Shown here: piece after piece, positions 43,474 to 55,090 of the stretch | How the letters are laid out: each line of letters opens with the position of its first letter | Numbering within the stretch: the stretch's first letter is position 1 | Source of the DNA: Tilletiopsis washingtonensis | Lineage: Eukaryota > Basidiomycota > Exobasidiomycetes > Entylomatales | Assembly: GCF_003144115.1 (NCBI RefSeq) | Contig: NW_020312015.1 | Span: 111,544 to 175,543, forward strand | Direction of reading: 5' to 3' | Length of the DNA stretch: 64,000 nucleotides | The notes under the pieces: generated by a model | What the model was told of the DNA's origin: nothing | The model's input: only the letters and a program-made list of their open reading frames with translations | Databases searched by the model: none | Translations under genes and position numbers: made by a program

Positions 43474-45713
43474 TCAGGCGACAGCATTGACGATCTGCGG
43501 GTAGGCCGATCGGATGACGTTGAAGAGGTGCGGGTCGCGGTTCGCCATCACATGCGGCTGCCACACAAGGGAGAGTCAGCGGTCTGAACAGCGTCGCACG
43601 ACAGGCACAAGCACTCACGTCCTCGGCCAGCGCCACAAACAGCGTCGTCACGCCCGCATCGATGACGGAGCCGACGGCGAGGGCGATCGTGAAGCCCAGG
43701 CCGAAGGCGTACAGAATCTCGACGGAGATGAGACTGCCGCCGTTCTGCAGGTACGAGGGGCTCGTGACGCTCTCGTAGGCGAACATGAAGATGCCGCACA
43801 GCAGGCCGATGCCGTAGGCGCCCATCGTCAGCACTGTGTTGACGATGATGTCGTTGGCGATTGCCGTGAGGCCACGCTGTGGGGGTGTCAGCTGCGTGCT
43901 TGCGAAGAGCGCCGCACGGACTCACGTCGCGGACCAGACGCCACGTCTCCTTGGCGGCGGTGATGTACCCGTTGCCGTACATCGCGATGTTCGCGTAGGC
44001 GAACTTGTTGAAGAGCTCCGCCAGGTAATCGAGGCAGCCCTGCAGGACGGTCACAGCGTCAGCAAAGAGGCCAGGCGTTCGGCCGGCAGGCAACGCACCA
44101 GGCAGCATCCAGCGACGCAAGAAAGCGCCATGCCGACCATGTCGCCCTCCGCCGCCTGCTGCTGCTGGATGACGTTGACAATGGCGCGCAGAATGTCGAG
44201 GATGGCAAGGATGAGCGAGCCGAAGCACAGCGAGCCAAACGAGTAGGTGATTGCGCGCCGGAAGGAGGAGCGCGAGGCGTGCTTGACGCGCGAGGAGGAG
44301 TAGTACCACGAGCCAAAGACGCCGGACATCGTCGTGAAGGCTACGGCCTTGATGACCTGTGGAAGCAGAGCGTGTGAGACGGGCCTAGGTGGGAAAAGGA
44401 GGCCCTCAGACGCACCTGGTGAGTCCAGTAGAAGTTGAAGATGCAAAGCACGACGAGGCCCGTCACCGCGCCCGAGCTCGAGCTGGAACCGGCGTTGGAC
44501 GACTCGGGCGAGAAGCGCACGTAGACGGCCACGAGGGTCCATGCGGCTGGGCAGACCTGTGAGCACGCAAGAAGCTGGGTGCTGCTGAGACAGGCGACTC
44601 ACTCCACACGCCAAAGGCCGTCTGCACGACCGCCGAGATCAGCGCCGTCACATAGGTGCTCTTGTACTCGTTCGACGCGCGGATAATGGCCTGGAGCAGC
44701 GCCTTGGCCAGCGGAATGCTGCAGAGAACACGCGTCAGCAAGGGATCATGGGCCGGCGACGCCTGTGGACGCACCGCTTGCGCAGGAAGAAGTAAGAGAT
44801 GATCGAGAGCACGGCAAAGATGGTCATGACGATGGCACCGCCCGTCTGGCCGTTGATCCAGAGGTATGCGCAGTAGGCTGCGAGCAGCGAGTGAGCCACA
44901 GCAGACTGGGCGGAGCAAATCGGCACACGCACCAACGCTCGTGACGACGCTCAGCAGCAGCGTAGCCTCAATAATGAAGCGCGTGAACACCTTGACGGCA
45001 ATCAGGTAGAGGATGGAGAAGAGCAGGCCGACGCCGGAGGCGAGCATGAGAGCCACGGCCGTGTGGCCGTTGAGCGTGCTGCCGACGCCCGTCTGGCGCG
45101 TGTTGCCGACGACGGCCGACGTGTCGGAGGTGACGTAGGCGCGCAGAGAGATGCCCGAGACGGCGGCGAAGCCCAGGAGAGTGAGGATGTAGAGGATCGC
45201 AAAGATGGGCTGCGTGGGAGAGCGTCAGCGCTGGCAAGCAGGCGCCAGTGCAGCGGCACAGGCTGCCAAGCAGTGTGCAAGCGCAAGCGAATCAGGAACG
45301 CTCGGCACCCAAAGTTGCAGCGCTCCAGCCACTCATTACGATGTGTCAGTGCGGCGCCATCCAACAGCCTCCTCGCTCGCCGCTTTGAGCACCTCGCTTG
45401 CCTCTCCGCCACGGCCCCCTCCATGCTGTCGCTCCCCAAGCCACCCGCTCCGCTGCCGCACACTCACGTCGCGGAATTTGGGCTTGGCCGGCTCGAAGCG
45501 CTCGCCCTGATATCCATTGGGCGCCAGGGCCATCTTGCCATCGCCGCCGTACTGCGGCTGCTGCGGCGCATAGCCGCCGGGCGCGTTCTGCTGCTGGTAG
45601 TAGGCCTGCTGCTGGCCGCCCTGCGGCGGCGGGTAGGCGCCGTAGCCGGCGTTGCCGTACCCCTGCGGCGGCGGCGCATACGGCGCAGAGGACTGCGGCG
45701 GCGGATAGGACAT
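43474..45713 (-). CDS. PNS1: Choline-transporter-like (CTL/PNS1) membrane protein
   Basis: Nine exons on the minus strand: 45713-45468, 45209-44933, 44877-44775, 44718-44603, 44546-44416, 44356-44099, 44039-43926, 43876-43619 and 43557-43474 (528 residues). The N-terminus is a cytosolic Pro/Gln/Tyr/Gly-rich tail (YPPPQGGQQQAYYQQ) typical of Pns1, followed by KPKFRDPIFAILYI and about ten membrane spans. Diagnostic are RFIIEATLLLSV, FNFYWTHQVIKAV, SFGSLCFGSLILAILDILR, LAELFNKFAYANIAMYGN and AAKETWRLVRDRGLTAIAND. The C-terminus has DPHLFNVIRSAYPQIV. Yeast Pns1 is a plasma-membrane protein of the SLC44 family, but choline transport by it has not been established. The fifth exon uses the second of two nearby AGs (CTGCCCAG) to keep frame. 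Confidence 0.93.
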
Positions 45714-46583
45714 GCCGATGGAGGGAAGGGGTGGTTGTGGTAGGAGGCAAGGAGGCGCGAGACCCGACACAGGGCATGGCAGCCGCGGCTCAGCCGCCCT
45801 TCGCACCGGCACGTCCGACGGCACCGCACAAACGCTGAGATACTCCGCCGCCGCCGCCCTCCATAGAATCGAGCCTGCATGCTGCTCTTCTGCTGCTGTC
45901 ATGCTGCAGCCGCTGCAGGAGCATGGCTGCCGCCTGCCGAGATGCAGTCGAGTGCCGCGCCAAGGCGGGCGGGGCCCAACGGAGAACGGCGTCGCGCGCG
46001 TGCCGCGTGTGTTGTGAGAGCTGCCGCGAAACGGCGCTAGCCGCCCGCCGATCATCAGAGGGCCCGCAAGAGATTCGGTCAGCCACGCACGGCGCCGAGC
46101 CTTGGTGCTGTGCCGCGGCAACTCTGCGTGGGAGCGTAGGCCGTCGACAGAGCAGAATGTTCGCGTGTAGGGGAAGGGGCCCCCGGATGTCGCGGGTGGC
46201 TGCGGTGATTTAGCGTCATCCGGTGCGGATGCCGCTTGGGCCACCTGCGATGCTGCACCTGGCCACGCTGCCGCTGCATCCGCATTCCCCGCACGCAGGA
46301 GCGCTGCGCAGGAAGCTTGCGCCGCTGCAGGCTGCAGTTGGAGCTGCGGCCGTGCAGGCAGACAGACAGACAGACAGACAAACAAACAAGAGCCAGCGCG
46401 CAGACGAGGAGTATGGATCCGGCAGCAGGTCACGGCGGGCGACGCTGCGGCTCGTGGTGGCCGCGGCGTCGTTCTGTTGCGCCGCTCCGCCTCCACCGCG
46501 CCTCTACTCCAGTGCAGACCCTGAGCGGCTGGCTTGGCTCCTCCTGCTTTTCTCCTCACCACCACCCTCTCTCTCTCTTCATC
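45714..46583. other. Divergent promoter region PNS1 / aldehyde dehydrogenase
   Basis: 870 bp with no coding exon recognised. It contains a (GACA)5(AACA)2 microsatellite at 46361-46388. A CT-rich tract immediately precedes the aldehyde dehydrogenase ATG. Confidence 0.5.
46361..46388 (+). repeat. (GACA)5(AACA)2 tetranucleotide microsatellite
   Basis: Five GACA units followed by two AACA units, about 195 bp upstream of the aldehyde dehydrogenase ATG. Confidence 0.85.
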
Positions 46584-48910
46584 ATGTCCACGCCCTTCTA
46601 CAAGCAGTCGCCCCTGCCGCTCATCATCGACAACGAGGCCGTGTGCACCTCGCACACGTTTGACGTCGACAGTGTCGAGGCGCCCGGCACGGCCGTCGCC
46701 ACCGTCTGCGGCGCCACGGTCAAGGAGGCACATGCAGCATGCGCGGCGGCGCAGCGGGCCGGACCGGAGTGGCGCAAGATGCCGCTGACGGAGCGGCGCA
46801 AGATTCTGCTCAAGGTACGCCCGTGCGCCGGGAGAGAGAGAGAGGAGAGGAGAGAGGCTGACGAGGCATGTGGTCTGGACAGGCAAGCGAGATCTTCCAG
46901 CAGCGCATTCCCGAGATCATTGCGCTCGAGACGAAGGAGACTGCCTCCAGCAGCGGCTTCGCCGGCTTTGAGACTGCTGTGAGTGGCATGTGGCACGCCT
47001 CGCGCTTCCCCAAGGGGCGGTCTGCGCCTCGTTTGGAGCGAGCTGAGCGAGGCAGTGCAACACAGGTCTTGGCGTCTGCTCAATTCCAAGAGACGCCCAT
47101 CGCAATGGCGCAAGCCATGCGAGGCGAGACTGCACCGGTGGACTCGGCGGGGAAGCGCATGCTCGTGGAGCGGTGAGCTGCAGTCTTGAAGAGACATGAC
47201 CAAAACGATGCTCATGATCGTGTGGCGCGGACAGCGTGCCGTATGGATGTGTGCTTGGCATTGGTGCGTTCTGATCGGCCTCAGCGGCGCGGAGCGATTC
47301 GCTGACCTCGAGGCTCTTGCTCACGCAGCTCCGTGGAATGGTGCGGCCCACTCGCTCCCTTCTGCCTGACTTCTTGCAGATGCTGACCTCTCCCGCAACC
47401 TGACAGCGCCAGTCACACTGGGCATCCGTGCCGTGCTTGCGCCGCTGGCAGGCGGCAACACGGTGATTCTCAAGACGTCCGAGTACAGTCCCACGTTCGT
47501 CGCCCGCTTCTCTCTCTCTCTCCCTGCTCTGCTCACGCCCGCTCTGCCTGCTCGGCGCGCGTCGCTCGCGCTCGCACACAGTGTGCACATGGCGGTGATG
47601 CAGTGTCTCTTTGATGCCGGGCTGCCCAAGGGCGTGCTCAATGTGCTGCACGTCGCGACAAAGGATGCGCCGGAAGTGACTCAGGCGCTGATCGCGCATC
47701 CTGTTGTGCGCAAGGTGGGTAAGCCATGGGACGGAGGCGACTCGTGACAGGCGCGGCTGACATCGCGCGGCGCAGGTCAACTTCACTGGCTCAACAAACG
47801 GTGCGCTGCCTCCTCTCCATGTCGCTCTCGTCTTGCGTCGTGCCGATCTGACGCTCTGCCCGCTCCGCAGTGGGCCGCATCATCGCGCAGATCTGCGCCA
47901 AGCACCTCAAGCCGTGCATGATGGAGCTGGGCGGCAAGAATCCCATCGTCGTCACGGGCAATGCCGACGTCGAGCTGGCGGCCAACAACATCGTCTTCAA
48001 CGGCTTTCTGCACCAGGGCCAGATCTGCAGTGAGTCCGACTGCGCTTGCCAAGGCTGAGGCGGCTGGCTGATGCGAGCTGGCTGCGAACAGTGAGCGCAA
48101 GCAACCTCATCGTGCACGCCTCGCTCGCCGACGACGTCGCGCAGAAGATCGGCGCCATCATGGCCGAGCAAGCCTCGCTGCTCTCTGCCGGACGCAAGCA
48201 GAACCATTCGGGCAAGGATGACGAGGCACATCGTCTGCGCCCGCTGTTCAATGCTGCCTCGGGAGAGCGCGTCAAGAGTCTGTATGAGGATGCAGTCCAG
48301 CAGGGCGCCAAGCTGGTCGGCGGCAAGCCGGCGTTTGAGGGCAGCTTGGTGCAGCCGGTAGTGCTCAACGGCCTGACGAAGGAGAGCAAGTTCTACTCGA
48401 CGGAGGCCTTCGCTCCGAGTGAGTCGCGCGAAGCAAGGCGGCGCGGTCTGGGCTGATGGACGGCACGCAGTGATGGGCATCATCAAGTACAACACCGAGC
48501 AGGAGGCCATCGACGTGAGCACCCTTGTCCTGGCCTCGCCGTCAGCCGCCTTGCTGATGCTCCCTTGTCCAGCTCGCAAACGGCACCGACTACGGCCTCT
48601 CCGCGTCCGTGTACAGCCGCGACGAGACGGAGGCCTACCGCATCGCCTCGGCCATCGACTCCGGCGCCGTCCACATCGTGCGTTGCGCCCTTGTCATCGC
48701 CTCAGCCCGCGCGCCCCGTCTGACATTTCTTGCCCTGCCTGCGCACAACAGAACGGCGGCACGGTGCACGACGACCAGGCCCTGCATCACGGCGGCATGA
48801 AGAACTCGGGCTGGGGCCGCTTCAACGGCGTCGCCGGCATCCACGAGTTCACGCAGAGCAAGTGCGTCACGTTCAACGTGCCGGCGCAGGTGCCGTTCCA
48901 CATCATGTAG
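46584..48910 (+). CDS. Aldehyde dehydrogenase (salicylaldehyde/vanillin dehydrogenase-like), 13 exons
   Basis: Thirteen exons: 46584-46814, 46883-46978, 47066-47172, 47235-47263, 47329-47340, 47407-47494, 47582-47714, 47776-47800, 47871-48029, 48092-48418, 48471-48514, 48573-48677 and 48752-48910; all phases join to 504 residues. It oxidises an aldehyde with NAD(P)+. Cofactor and active-site motifs are rebuilt by splicing: IAPWNAPVTLG (across a 12-nt exon), LAGGNTVILKTSE, NFTGSTNVGR, the general-base Glu in MELGGKNP, and the nucleophile Cys in HQGQICMS. The C-terminus has SGWGRFNG and FTQSKCVTF. The sequence pattern fits the aromatic (salicylaldehyde/vanillin) branch, but the substrate is inferred. 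The sixth intron uses an unusual GTTCGT donor and is open in frame. Confidence 0.9.
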
Positions 48911-49052
48911 GTGTGCACGCAGCAGCACAGGGCACAGAGACTTGCACTCGGGGTGGAATGGATCGATGAATTAGTACTATGCAGGAGAGGGCGTGTGATT
49001 GGCGGAGAAAGAAAGAGAAGGGGGCTTGGCGAGGGCACCTCGACGCGGCGCC

Positions 49053-52000
49053 TCACCAGCCGCTGGTGTGGAAGGAGTTGCCATACTCGCTGCTGAGGCG
49101 TCTCGACGAAGAGGCATTGTTCGTCGCTGCGCCGCTGCCTCCCTGCTGCTGCTGGCGGCGTTCGAGCTCGTGGCGTTCCTGGCGCATCTGCTCCTGCTGC
49201 ACGAGGCCGGAGTGGTCGCTCCTGCTGCGCGTCGCGCCCGGCGGCGCCGCGCTCGTGAGCGGCCGCAGGGGGCCGCCGCCCAGGACCGTCTGGTTGCGCC
49301 CTTCTCGGACAGGCGGGCGCTGCGAGTGCGCCGCGCTTGCTCCTTGCGCCTGCATCTGCTGTTGGTGATGCTGCGCAATCGCCGCGTTTGCCTGCTGCGC
49401 CGCGCGCGAGGCCTCGGCCTGCCGTGCCGCAGAGGGATTGCCGATGCCGAGCATGCGATTGCGGCTCTGCCGCTCCCACAGCAGGTTCTGCCGGATGCTC
49501 TCCGACAGCTCGTCGCGCAGCATGTTGCGCCGCGTCGTGCGGGGCGTCTGCGCCAGCGCCATGGCCGCGGGACCGGCGGGCGTCGGCACGGCACGATGCT
49601 GCGCCACGCTCGGCGCCGCCATTGCCTCGGGCGTCGGCGGCGAGGAGGAGGAAGAGGAGAAGGATTGCTGCTGCGGCACCTGTTGTTGCGCTCGCACCGC
49701 CTCCGCTAGCTCCGCCACTTCGGTGCGAGGCGACGGCGGGCCGCGCGGCCGGTCCGAGGGCGAGCCATGCGAGAGCGTGGGTGCCGGCGCATCCGACGAG
49801 GCCGCTCGGCGCGCCAGGGAGGCAAGGGCACCGCTGCTGCGTGCATTCGAGGAGCGCCGCGTCGACGCGAGTTGACTGAGGTGCGCAAGCGCCGCACTGC
49901 TGCCGACGGAGCGAGCCGCGTCGGGACTGACAGTGCCCGCTGCGTCATGCGCGGCACTCTGCTCCGCGCCGCCTTCATGCGGCAATGACTCCTTGCGCGC
50001 ACGCGAAGACGTCGCGCCATTGCCGCCGCTGTTGCTCATGGCCGTGACTGCCAGACTGCTGATGCTGGTCGAAGAGCGCGAGGCCGTCGTGTTGAGCACC
50101 GGCAGTGCCACGGCACTCTTGGACGTGCGCAGTCCGCCGTCGCCCACGGGATGAGCACTGGGCGTGCGCGTCGGCTGTGGCGCGTGCGAGCTGCCTCCTC
50201 CGCTACTTCGCTCTGCACGACGCGAAGAGCGCGTCGGAGCAGCCGCCTCGGGCTGCGTGAGGCGCGAGAGAGCGAGAGCAGAGGAGGCCGGGCGGTGTCG
50301 TAGATCAGCGGCGCTGGCGTGCGGGCGGCCCGCAAGCTGGCCCGGCGGCGGATGCGGCTCTTGTTCGGGATGGAAGAGGGAGCTGAGCAGGCCACGCACG
50401 GGCGGCGGACTGTCGAGCATCGGACTCGGGCCCGTCGTCTCGGCTGCAGCTGCGGGCGCCGCGTGCCGCAGATCGGCGGCGCTGTGACTGCGCACCGGGA
50501 TTTTCTGGAACATGCTCGCCTGCCGCTCCTCCTCCGCGCGGCGCCGCGCAAGCGCCTGCGTGCGCCGCTCCTCCTCGCTGTCGACCGTCGTGTCGCTCGA
50601 CCAGCCTTCCTCGTCGGTCTCAGCCGGAGCGGCAGCAGCAGGGATCGCAGCTGCCGTCGGCGCAGGCTGCTGCTTGGCGGGAGCAGCAGCGGCAGCAGGC
50701 CGCCGCTGCGCCGGCGCCGGCGCTTCGTCTTCCTCTTCCTCCTCCGACTCGTCCTCGTCGCCGCCCATCATGAACGTGACTGGTCGTCCTTTGCGGTTGA
50801 GTGCCGCTGAGGGCACCGCCTCGGCGCGCTGCACCTCCGGCTGGACGGACGCCTTTGCCGCCGCAGCGATGGGCGCCTTTTGCTCAGGCGCCTTCGGCTC
50901 AATGCTCGCCCTCTGCGCCTCTGTAGGCTTGGCAGGCGGCGAGACGTACGCCTCGGGCTGTGACTGAGCGAGCGGTGCGACCGGCGAAGGTCGCTCAGGC
51001 GCCAGCTGAGCCTTGGCATGGATCGCCGGACTCGGCGGGTTCGAGCTTGCGACACTCCGGTCGCTCGTCGAGCGCTCCATCTTCGGCGCCTTTGCACGCG
51101 TGCCTCCACTGGCCGTGCGTCCGTGCGTCGTCTTCTTCGCGGCAGTCAGGCCGCCCAGACCATGTGCGGCGCGATGCAGGCCGAGGCCAGACTTGGAGCG
51201 CGCAGGGTGGTGCACGTGTGCGTGATGTGCATGTGCGTGATGCGCTCCGTGCGCGGCATGGCCGTGCGTAGCGTGGTGATGAGAGCCGCCAGCTTCAGAA
51301 CGAGGGCGACGAGCCTTGCCGCTGCCACTGCCAGTGCCGCTGGCAGCGTTGCTGTGCGTGGGCGAGGCGGCGCGTGCAGGCGAGACATCGCGCTGCTGCT
51401 GCTGCTGCTGCTGCTGCTGTGCAGGCGCAGGCGAAGGGGCGCGTGCAGCTGTCGGCGAAGGACTTGGTGCGCGTGCCTGCGAGAGAGGCGCCGCGGGCGT
51501 CAACGCCGTAGTCGTCATGCCCGCTCTTGCCAACTTCGAAGCGAGCGAGAGGTCGGAGACGACGGGCTTTAGCTCGTTCACACCGCCTGTGTGGCTTGCG
51601 TCTGCGTCTGCGCCGCCGCCGCGAGGAGAGGGCGGCCGAGGTGCTGCACTACCTGCTGCGGCGGCGGCGGTGGCGGAAGAGGGAGGCACAGCGGGCGACT
51701 CGTGCTGCCCCGCACACGCTGCCTCTGCGGCGCCGTCCGCTTCGTCGCCCGACTCGTCTTCAAACTCCTGATCCGCGCTCGCAGCCTCGACGAAGAATTT
51801 TGCCTTGCCCTTTGCCGCGCCCGTGCCCGACTTGGCCGCCTTCCTGTGCGTGTGCGCAGCATGCGCGACGTGCGTGGAAGAGCCCGAGCCAGCAGCGTGC
51901 CGAGCGAGGCCGGAAGACGAGGCAGAAGCGCGCATATGACTGCTGCTCCCACTCGCGCTGCCGCCACTCTCCCTCTTCTCGCGGAACGCGCGAGCGGCGG

Positions 52001-53417
52001 GCTTGCGGACGGGCGCAGAGGGAGGAGGAGGCATTTCGCTCGTCGCGGCGCTGCTGCTTGCCGCCGGCGCGGCTGCTGGTTGAGCGGAGTCGAGTGCGGA
52101 CGATGCGGCGGAGAGGGAGGGAGCGGCGGAGAGGGAGGGAGCGGCGGCGGAGAGGGAGGGAGCGGCGGGATGAGAGGATGTCGACGTCGAGCTGGTGGGC
52201 ACGGCTGCTGCGACGACAGGCGCTGCGCTGCTTGAAGCGACACTGCCAACACGCAAAGGTGACTGCGCAGCTTCGACGGCCGCCGCGGAAGTCGAAGCCT
52301 GCGACTCTTCCACCTGCGTGGCCTTGTCGCTCAGTGCCGGTCTTGCCGTTGCGCTGCCAACAGCAGCGTTGCCCTTGTCGTTCGTCGCTCTCTCCTCTCT
52401 CCTCTCCGCGCCATCCACGCTGAGTGCTCTCGCCAAGCTCGGTCTGCCTCCCTCTCCCAGCGCCAGCTCGTCCCTCGCCAGGCCCGCCACTGCGGCTGTG
52501 AAGCTCAAGGGTCTCCTCGTGCGCACTCGGTTGCTCAGCTGCGCCCTCGCGCGCGAGCCAAAGGCAGAGGCGCTCGAGGGGCGCATTTGCGCGTGCAGAG
52601 AAGTGGCGGTGGAGGAAGGGCGACGAGAGAGGATGGGCGACAAGGCCGGACGTCCTCGTGTGGAAGGCAAGGCGCCGGCCGTGGCGGGATGTTGCAGCTG
52701 AGGCGGCGAAGCAGCGTCGACTTGCCCGTCATTGTCGGACCATGCCTCATCATCCACCTCTTCCTCCTCCTCCATCTCTTCCGACGCAGATCGGCGAATG
52801 GCAGACGTAGAGGCCCGGCTGCTGCGTCTTCGGCCATCCAGACGCGCCTCGGCGTCGGCGCGATGGCGCAGCAGCTTCTCGCGTGCCGCCGCCTCCCTCT
52901 CGCGCTGCTCCGCCACCTGTGCCACGCGGCTCGCCGCAGACGCGAGCACGAGGCTGCCGGCGCGGCTGCCCGACGGCGTGCCGATGCGGCTCGGCGCGCC
53001 CGACGCCAGGGTCGAGTCGCACGGCGAGACGAGCTGCGAGGTGAGGCCGGCGGGCAGCACGTAGTCGGCGGGCAGCAGGTGCGCCTCGCGGAACCACAGG
53101 CGCCAGCTGAGATTCTCGAGCCGACGCCCCGACTCGAGCGAGGAGCCGCATTTGGTGAAGACTAAGGAGTGGAGCGTGAGCAAGGCGTGGTGGATGGCGC
53201 GAGAAGTACAAGCGCAACGGCAGCCGGGCTCTGAGGTGCCTGGCACTGGCAGCGCGCACCGCCCGTGCACGCAGCACGCACCATGCCACATTTGCTCTGA
53301 TCTTTGCTACTCACGCGTCCAGAGGCCCGCGAGCTGGTCCAGGCTCAGATCATTCAGCTGCGCCACGCTCGCCGGGGAGAGCGAGAGCAGCGGCGCTGGC
53401 AGAGTGGTTGGCTGCAT
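49053..53417 (-). CDS. areA GATA-like (DUF1752) and DUF3295 domain regulatory protein
   Basis: Exon 1 is 53417-53315 and exon 2 is 53161-49053 (intron GTGAGT..CCTTAG), 1403 residues. At the N-terminus DLSLDQLAGLWTLFTKC, with SGRRLENLSWRLWFRE (about 25-65), is the nitrogen-regulatory-protein areA GATA-like motif (DUF1752). Near the C-terminus TRRNMLRDELSESIRQNLLW (about 1245-1275) is the DUF3295 signature; both occur together in fungal Mks1/areA-associated regulators. The thousand residues between are Ser/Ala/Pro-rich, with a Gln tract (about residue 615), His-rich segments (HHATHGHAAHGAHHAHAHH), acidic runs (EEMEEEEEVDDE, DEDESEEEEEDE) and many RSxS sites. No zinc finger is present, so it is likely a signalling co-regulator. 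Role in nitrogen or TOR-type signalling is inference. Confidence 0.78.
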
Positions 53418-54941
53418 CTCGCTGAGAGAGCGGGGGCGAGGATGGAAGATGCAGGTGGGCGCCGCGCTTCAACAGGCGCTGATGGCGCTGCTCATACACG
53501 CCGTCCAAGGCGTAGCCCTGCTCTCTGCGTTGGCGCGAGGTGCGAAAGTCAAGGTGCGAAGGCGAGATGCAACGACCACGGCGCGAAACAGAGAGGCGGA
53601 GTCGGACGGCTGAGCGCGGATGTGCGGTGAGTGAGAGCGGTCGGGTACGGGACTGCAGGCTGGATGGAGCGAGAGGTGAAGGGAGAGAGGCGTGAGGAGT
53701 GAGGAGTGAGGAGTGAGGAGTGAGGAGTGAGGAGTGAGGTGTGCGGTGGCTCAGCTCAGCCAGGCGCAGGCGCGTGTGGGTCCTCTGCGCGCGCCGGAGC
53801 CGCGATCTCGCAGGCAAAAGCCTGGCTGCGCGCCTGCCTTTGCGGGCACGCAGACGCAGCGCGCCGCGCGCGGCACGGCACAGGCACGGCCTCTTGCCCG
53901 GCTCGCCCCTGTGCCGCCGGCGGCCGCAGCGAGCCTCCTTGCCTGCTCCTCCTGCTTCCTCCCGCGCCCGCGCCGTCTGCCGGCTCATCGGCATCCCACG
54001 ACGCAGCGCACCTCGAACGTCGTGCTCAGCCGAGAGCAGCGCTGCGCTCTCGTCTGCTCCACACATCCGCGCGAGAGGCCCGTCTGGAGACACACACAGC
54101 ACAAGAGCGAGCGCCGTTTTGCTGCTTGCCGCGGCCCACCTCGCGCCGCCGAGCGAGCGCCGAGCCCTCGCGACCCCGCTTTGCGGCAGCGCGCCTTCCG
54201 CTTGCACCGCCCGCGCCGCATTCATCCGCGTGCCGCCTGGCCCCACATCGCGTGCGAGCGAGGCATGCTGCATCCTGCATCTGCAACAAGAGACGCGAGA
54301 GGGACGAGAGAGGGGCGGGGCCCGGATGTGCGGGTCGACGACATGCGGATGCGGGGCCATAGGACCTGCTTCTTTGCCATTCCGTGCCTGGCTTTGAAGG
54401 GCTGATGGCTGCTATTCGCAGACATGCCGGGCGTCGAGCCGGACGGCGTGCGCGGTGGGCCCTGACGCTCTCAGCCTCGGATGATTCCCGCCTCTTCCCC
54501 GCATCTCTTCTCCACAGCTGCTGCAGCCTGCATCCCCGCCCGCAGTCGATGTTTCTCATTGGCACTCTCTCTGTGCCTCGCTCGGGCATATCTTCCCGTT
54601 CCCGCTAAGGAGGGAACCGCATATGGCGGCAGCGGGGCGTGTCGAGCGGAGAAAGAGGAGAGGCAGAAGTCGCCACGCGCGCGTCGGCGAGAGATTGCCG
54701 GGCCATGCCAGGACGGGGCGGGCCTCGCTGAGTGCCGCTGTCTGCTCCGAGCTCGTAGAGCAGAGTCATGCGGTCGCAGGCGGCCAGACGCAGCGCAGAG
54801 ACTGCGAGCTCTTCCGTCTTCTGTGCCGTCGAGTGGAGCGCCGGAAGCAGCGCAAGGAGCACGCAGAAACGACGAGCCACCGTGGATTGTCCACGGCGGA
54901 AGCTTCATAAACGCCATGGGCGCGCCGGCTGTGTGCCTAGT
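53418..54941. other. 1.5-kb intergenic region with heptamer minisatellite
   Basis: Upstream of the areA-like gene. Apart from the GAGGAGT repeat at 53694-53735, I see no exon, RNA gene or mobile element. Several long frames exist in all phases but are Arg/Ala/Ser-rich and unspliced. Confidence 0.5.
53694..53735 (+). repeat. (GAGGAGT)6 minisatellite
   Basis: Six perfect 7-bp units followed by a degenerate unit (gaggtgt). Located about 280 bp upstream of the areA-like gene ATG, on its 5' side. Confidence 0.9.
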
Positions 54942-55040
54942 GGCCCTATGACGCAATGGTTCAGCGTGTCGAGTTTCTATTGCGTCTCTTTTGACAGCGG
55001 CAGACCTCGGAAGTTCTGGGTTCGAGTCCCAGTGGGGTCT
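54942..55040 (+). tRNA. tRNA-Arg (anticodon TCT) with 25-nt intron
   Basis: Acceptor strands GGCCCTA (54942-54948) and TGGGGTC (55033-55039) pair with G-U wobbles. The D-stem is ACGC/GCGT around AATGGTTCA. The anticodon stem TCGAG (54969-54973) pairs with CTCGG (55006-55010); loop T-T-TCT-A places anticodon TCT at 54976-54978. A 25-nt intron (54980-55004) follows position 37, the canonical site for eukaryotic tRNA introns. The T-arm CTGGG-TTCGAGT-CCCAG is perfect. The discriminator is T55040; CCA is not encoded. Five T residues follow as the Pol III terminator. UCU anticodon reads AGA and AGG arginine codons, rare in this GC-rich genome. Confidence 0.92.
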
Positions 55041-55046
55041 ACACGC

Positions 55047-55051
55047 TTTTT
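55047..55051 (+). terminator. RNA polymerase III terminator of tRNA-Arg
   Basis: A run of five T begins seven bases after the tRNA 3' end, the usual Pol III stop signal. Confidence 0.75.
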
Positions 55052-55075
55052 GCACTGCCTGCTCGACCTCTGACA

Positions 55076-55090
55076 CCCCCCCCCCCCCCC
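55076..55090 (+). repeat. 15-base poly-C tract
   Basis: Uninterrupted C15 36 bp downstream of the tRNA-Arg gene. Homopolymer length may be uncertain in the assembly. Confidence 0.85.

Noticed and set aside
47341-47406. CTTGCAG acceptor near 47381 in the aldehyde dehydrogenase
   Set aside because: It would insert residues into the invariant IAPWNAP segment; the later CTGACAG acceptor restores it.
53694-53735. CRISPR-like repeat array
   Set aside because: Direct 7-bp repeats without spacers in a fungal genome are a minisatellite.
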